NCBI GenBank assembly: GCA_028819675.1
Contig: JAPPKT010000370.1
Coordinates: forward strand, 1-7,749
Direction: 5' to 3'
Length of the DNA stretch: 7,749 nt
Source of the DNA: Caldilineaceae bacterium
GTDB taxonomy: Bacteria > Chloroflexota > Anaerolineae > Caldilineales > Caldilineaceae
Shown here: in pieces, positions 6,545-7,749 of the stretch
Numbering within the stretch: position 1 is the first letter of the stretch
Layout of the letters: each line of letters begins with the position of its first letter
Program-made: the position numbers and the translations under genes
Notes under the pieces: generated by a model
Database searches by the model: none
Seen by the model: only the letters and a program-made list of their open reading frames with translations
What the model was told of the DNA's origin: nothing

Positions 6545-6622
6545 GATCCTTCGACGAGAATTGAACCGGCAGATCTTGTGTGCGATAATGAAGGGATCTT
6601 TGGCAGTCCTCAAACGCTGATC
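6545..6622. promoter_or_regulatory. Cluster of four GATC sites over the methyltransferase promoter and leader
   Basis: GATC occurs at 6545, 6572, 6595 and 6619, with start-to-start spacings of 27, 23 and 24 bp. The second site lies in the promoter spacer and the third is near the expected transcription start. The nearest other GATC sites are at 5911 and 6964, so the cluster stands alone. If the adjacent Dam-like enzyme methylates GATC, these sites could couple its expression to methylation state. Confidence 0.5.
6561..6589 (+). promoter_or_regulatory. Near-consensus sigma-70 promoter with extended -10 for the methyltransferase gene
   Basis: TTGAAC (6561-6566) and GATAAT (6584-6589) are separated by 17 bp, and TGC immediately before the -10 makes it an extended -10 element. 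Four of six -35 bases and five of six -10 bases match consensus. Transcription would start about 6596 and give a leader of about 40 nt. It begins only 16 bp after the stop of the upstream gene, so the methyltransferase is probably transcribed independently. Confidence 0.65.
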
Positions 6623-6636
6623 CAGGCACGCCTTAC

Positions 6637-7584
6637 ATGCAATCAATGCAATTGCAGTTTCCTTTTGCGCCCCAACAAGGGCCAAAGGCGAAACCTTTTC
6701 TTAAGTGGGCAGGAGGCAAAGGGCAACTTCTGGCACAGATTGGCCAACACTTCCCTCCCGAACTGTGGGAGGGAAGCCTTACCAAATATGCCGAACCCTT
6801 TATCGGCGGCGGCGCGGTCTTTTTTCAGATTGCAAACAGCTTCAAAATGCAGGAGTTCTTCATCTCCGACATGAATGAAGACCTGGTTCTCGCCTATCGC
6901 ACCATCGGCCAGCAGGTCGAGTTGTTGATTGAGCATCTTCAGAGGATTGAGAGTCTTTACCGTGATCTGGACGCAGACGGACGCAGCCACTACTACTACG
7001 AAACGCGGCTGTTGTTCAATCAGGACAGACCCCTTGGTAAAGTGGAGGCGCACCAGGACAGTGCCGAACACGTAGCTCGTCTGATATTTCTGAATCGCAC
7101 CTGTTTCAATGGTCTCTACAGGGTCAATTCACGCGGCCACTTCAATGTTCCACACGGCAACTACCTCAATCCCCGGATCTGTGACGCGGCCAATCTGCGC
7201 TCAGTTTCACGCTCGCTCCAGAAAACGCAAATCCATTTTGGGGACTTCACCGCCTGCAGGGATTTTGTGGACAAGTACACCTTTGTCTATCTGGATCCAC
7301 CTTACCGCCCGATTAGCAAGACCGCCAACTTCAACTCTTTCTACAAGCATCCCTTTGGTGATGATGAGCAGAAACGACTGGCACAATTCTACCAGGAACT
7401 GGGAGATGCCGGCGCCAAACTGATGCTGAGCAACTCCGACCCGCATAACGAGAATCCTGACGACAGCTTTTTCGAGGAGCTCTACGCCGGGTTCAGCATT
7501 TACAAGGTTTCCGCCAACCGTCGAATCAACAGCAATGGGGCAAAACGAGGTCCTATCACGGAGCTCTTGATCGCAAACTATTGA
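6637..7584 (+). CDS. dam: Dam-family DNA adenine-N6 methyltransferase
   Basis: This 315-residue protein has the alpha-class (Dam/M.DpnII-type) motif order. KPFLKWAGGKGQLL (19-32) is motif X, EPFIGGGAVFF (53-63) is the AdoMet-binding motif I, NRTCFNGLYRVNSRGHFNVPHG (153-174) belongs to the conserved target-recognition side, and LDPPY (219-223) is the catalytic motif IV. The C-terminus has RRINSNGAKRGPITELLIANY. It transfers a methyl group from S-adenosylmethionine to adenine N6 in a short DNA site. GATC is common in this family, but others exist (for example GATATC in the EcoRV methylase), so specificity is not proven. The ATG at 6637 has only a weak ribosome site (CCAGG at 6622-6626); a second ATG at 6646 is possible. 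No restriction nuclease gene is visible on the upstream side, and only 165 bp are visible downstream. It could be an orphan methylase or half of a restriction-modification pair. Confidence 0.93.
   Translation: MQSMQLQFPFAPQQGPKAKPFLKWAGGKGQLLAQIGQHFPPELWEGSLTKYAEPFIGGGAVFFQIANSFKMQEFFISDMNEDLVLAYRTIGQQVELLIEHLQRIESLYRDLDADGRSHYYYETRLLFNQDRPLGKVEAHQDSAEHVARLIFLNRTCFNGLYRVNSRGHFNVPHGNYLNPRICDAANLRSVSRSLQKTQIHFGDFTACRDFVDKYTFVYLDPPYRPISKTANFNSFYKHPFGDDEQKRLAQFYQELGDAGAKLMLSNSDPHNENPDDSFFEELYAGFSIYKVSANRRINSNGAKRGPITELLIANY
6750..6776 (+). repeat. Perfect 10-bp inverted repeat inside the methyltransferase coding region
   Basis: CTTCCCTCCC (6750-6759) and GGGAGGGAAG (6767-6776) flank the 7-nt loop GAACTGT. 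It starts 114 nt into the coding region and spans codons for HFPPELWEGS. The GC-rich stem should be stable in mRNA. There is no T tract after it on either strand, so it is not a standard terminator. Confidence 0.6.
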
Positions 7585-7592
7585 GTCTGAAG

Positions 7593-7613
7593 CGGGGCGA
7601 AGAGATTCCCCCG
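7593..7613 (+). terminator. Hairpin directly after the methyltransferase stop, candidate terminator
   Basis: CGGGG (7593-7597) pairs with CCCCG (7609-7613); after a single bulged C at 7598, GAA (7599-7601) pairs with TTC (7606-7608). This leaves a GAGA tetraloop of the GNRA type, for eight base pairs in all. It starts 9 nt after the stop codon. The sequence after it (AATACATGC) is not T-rich, so efficient intrinsic termination is uncertain. Confidence 0.45.
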
Positions 7614-7689
7614 AATACATGCTTCTCAACTACTAAGCCATAACCATACCGCGATCAACACTGGGGCAGGGGTAGCGAACTCTTTGACA

Positions 7690-7714
7690 ACTGACCACTA
7701 ACCACTGACCACTG
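7690..7714 (+). repeat. Heptamer tandem repeat (ACTGACC / ACTAACC)
   Basis: Three full 7-bp units, ACTGACC, ACTAACC and ACTGACC, are followed by ACTG, with one base varying between G and A. Such heptamer arrays between genes recall the short tandemly repeated repetitive sequences described in cyanobacteria. It is too short and too tightly packed to be a CRISPR array. Confidence 0.7.
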
Positions 7715-7729
7715 CAATTATGGGCGGTC

Positions 7730-7744
7730 GGGCCTATTCGGCCC
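7730..7744. repeat. Small hairpin at the window edge
   Basis: GGGCC (7730-7734) and GGCCC (7740-7744) form a 5-bp stem over the loop TATTC, 15 bp after the heptamer array. It may be the edge of a longer repeat that continues beyond the window. A short stem like this can also be chance. Confidence 0.3.
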
Positions 7745-7749
7745 TCCCT

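Noticed and set aside
7690..7714. Possible start of a CRISPR array
   Set aside because: The units are 7 bp in direct tandem with no spacers, so this is a simple heptamer repeat.

Overview
The window is bacterial chromosomal DNA of moderately high GC. It holds six complete protein genes, the tail of a seventh and one small gene remnant. No rRNA, tRNA, CRISPR array or insertion sequence was seen. The lineage cannot be proven from sequence alone. The 63-residue leucine-rich-repeat tail, the small DUF6295-like protein and the intergenic heptamer repeats would all fit a Chloroflexota-type genome, but this is inference.

Layout from left to right: (i) the last 49 codons of a probable Gfo/Idh/MocA-family oxidoreductase, followed 66 bp later on the same strand by a complete rtcB RNA ligase gene; (ii) a convergent junction with a hairpin; (iii) a leftward pair, a dienelactone hydrolase followed by a DUF6295-like protein of 87 residues; (iv) a 439-bp divergent intergenic region with a possible promoter, a 9-bp direct repeat and an inverted repeat; (v) a NUDT6-like Nudix hydrolase; (vi) a 535-bp region without a full-length gene that contains an orphan LRR fragment; (vii) a 722-residue ADP-ribosylglycohydrolase-family protein with a long C-terminal extension; (viii) a Dam-like DNA adenine methyltransferase with its own near-consensus promoter, then a hairpin, a heptamer tandem repeat and a small hairpin at the window edge.

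The genes do not form one operon. They look like several short transcription units. Only the two leftward genes (hydrolase and DUF6295-like), and possibly the oxidoreductase with rtcB, look co-transcribed. RtcB, Nudix, ADP-ribosylglycohydrolase and methyltransferase share a loose theme of nucleic acid and nucleotide chemistry, but nothing in the sequence ties them into one system.

The strongest unexplained signal is at the methyltransferase gene. Four GATC sites spaced 23 to 27 bp apart lie across its promoter and leader, with none for about 630 bp upstream or 340 bp downstream. A perfect 10-bp inverted repeat lies early in its coding region. Together these suggest that the gene may regulate itself, possibly through methylation.
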